Part shown: positions 14,174-14,381 of the stretch, piece by piece
Position numbering within the stretch: the first letter of the stretch is position 1
Layout of the letters: each line of letters starts with the position of its first letter
Source of the DNA: Steroidobacteraceae bacterium
GTDB lineage: Bacteria > Pseudomonadota > Gammaproteobacteria > Steroidobacterales > Steroidobacteraceae
DNA length: 14,381 bases
Direction: 5' to 3'
Assembly: GCA_025927665.1 (NCBI GenBank)
Contig: JAICKZ010000041.1
Span: 1 to 14,381 of the forward strand
Position numbers and translations under genes: made by a program
The notes under the pieces: model-generated
What the model saw: only the letters and a program-made list of their open reading frames with translations
What the model was told of the DNA's origin: nothing
Databases searched by the model: none

Positions 14174-14381
14174 TTACCTAGGACTCTTTTGATCGTCCGG
14201 TTCAGATTCTTGCTCACTGCTCGATTTGCGTGATGGCTGCGTACCTTTCATGGCATCAAAAAATTGATCTTGCATGCTGCGCCAAAACTCCATGTTCTTT
14301 TGTGTAAGTGATGCAAGTGCAGTAAATGGATCAGTGATGCCAGTTTCATTCATGCGTTCGCGCATTTGCTGTTGTTGATTG
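14174..14381 (-). CDS. phaR: PhaR-like polyhydroxyalkanoate synthesis regulator, C-terminal part (partial at window end)
   Basis: Only the last 68 residues or so are in the window, and the frame is open to the right edge, so no start is visible. The stretch NQQQQMRERMNETGITDPF followed by ALASLTQKNMEFWRSMQDQFF matches the C-terminal region of PhaR/PhbR repressors: a Gln-rich NQxQMRE helix, a DPF turn, and an (R/K)NM-(F/L)W amphipathic helix. The tail is charged and low in complexity. PhaR binds DNA and polyhydroxyalkanoate granules and represses phasin and synthase genes. The diagnostic N-terminal domain (KKYxNRRLYxT type) should lie outside the window. A phasin or PhaE subunit is the main alternative. 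It is intact as far as seen. Confidence 0.6.
   Translation of the reverse strand, partial: NQQQQMRERMNETGITDPFTALASLTQKNMEFWRSMQDQFFDAMKGTQPSRKSSSEQESEPDDQKSPR

Overview
The window looks like a proteobacterial chromosome segment of moderate GC. It is most likely gammaproteobacterial, with a betaproteobacterium as the alternative. This rests on the pcm–nlpD pair, a COG4255-type gene overlapping recJ, a DmeF-type metal exporter and the C-terminus of a PhaR polyhydroxyalkanoate regulator at the right edge. No rRNA, tRNA, insertion sequence or CRISPR array was seen.

Layout. (1) Positions 1-1028 hold the end of pcm and an NlpD-like lipoprotein. (2) In the next slot, where rpoS often sits in relatives, there is no gene. 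It holds a GacA-box-like palindrome, several GGA motifs, a 17-bp long-range inverted repeat and a terminator-like hairpin, which together suggest an unannotated Csr/Rsm-type small RNA. (3) Positions 1446-4604 hold a minus-strand Mth938-like gene divergent from a COG4255-recJ pair that overlaps by four bases. (4) Positions 4844-6697 (minus) encode a secreted protein with two legume-lectin-like domains around a chitobiase-C-like domain. Its upstream region carries an inverted repeat and a 13-bp tandem duplication. (5) Positions 7021-11191 hold a Co/Ni-type CDF exporter (dmeF) divergent from a NitT/TauT-type ABC module. That module is a fused double permease plus an ATPase with an AAA-associated C-terminal domain, and no binding protein is encoded nearby. 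(6) Positions 11192-14173 form an accessory zone. It holds a decayed hicAB toxin-antitoxin module, an orphan 208-aa protein, an intact NTF2/SnoaL-like protein, a truncated cupin and a heme-oxygenase-like diiron oxidase gene broken by frameshifts. (7) The right edge holds the 3' end of a phaR-like gene.

The first half is mainly housekeeping (protein repair, cell separation, DNA repair). The second half combines metal export and uptake transport with a patch of acquired genes that are partly decaying. The points most worth follow-up are the candidate small RNA at about 1108-1376 and the broken diiron-oxidase/cupin/NTF2 group.
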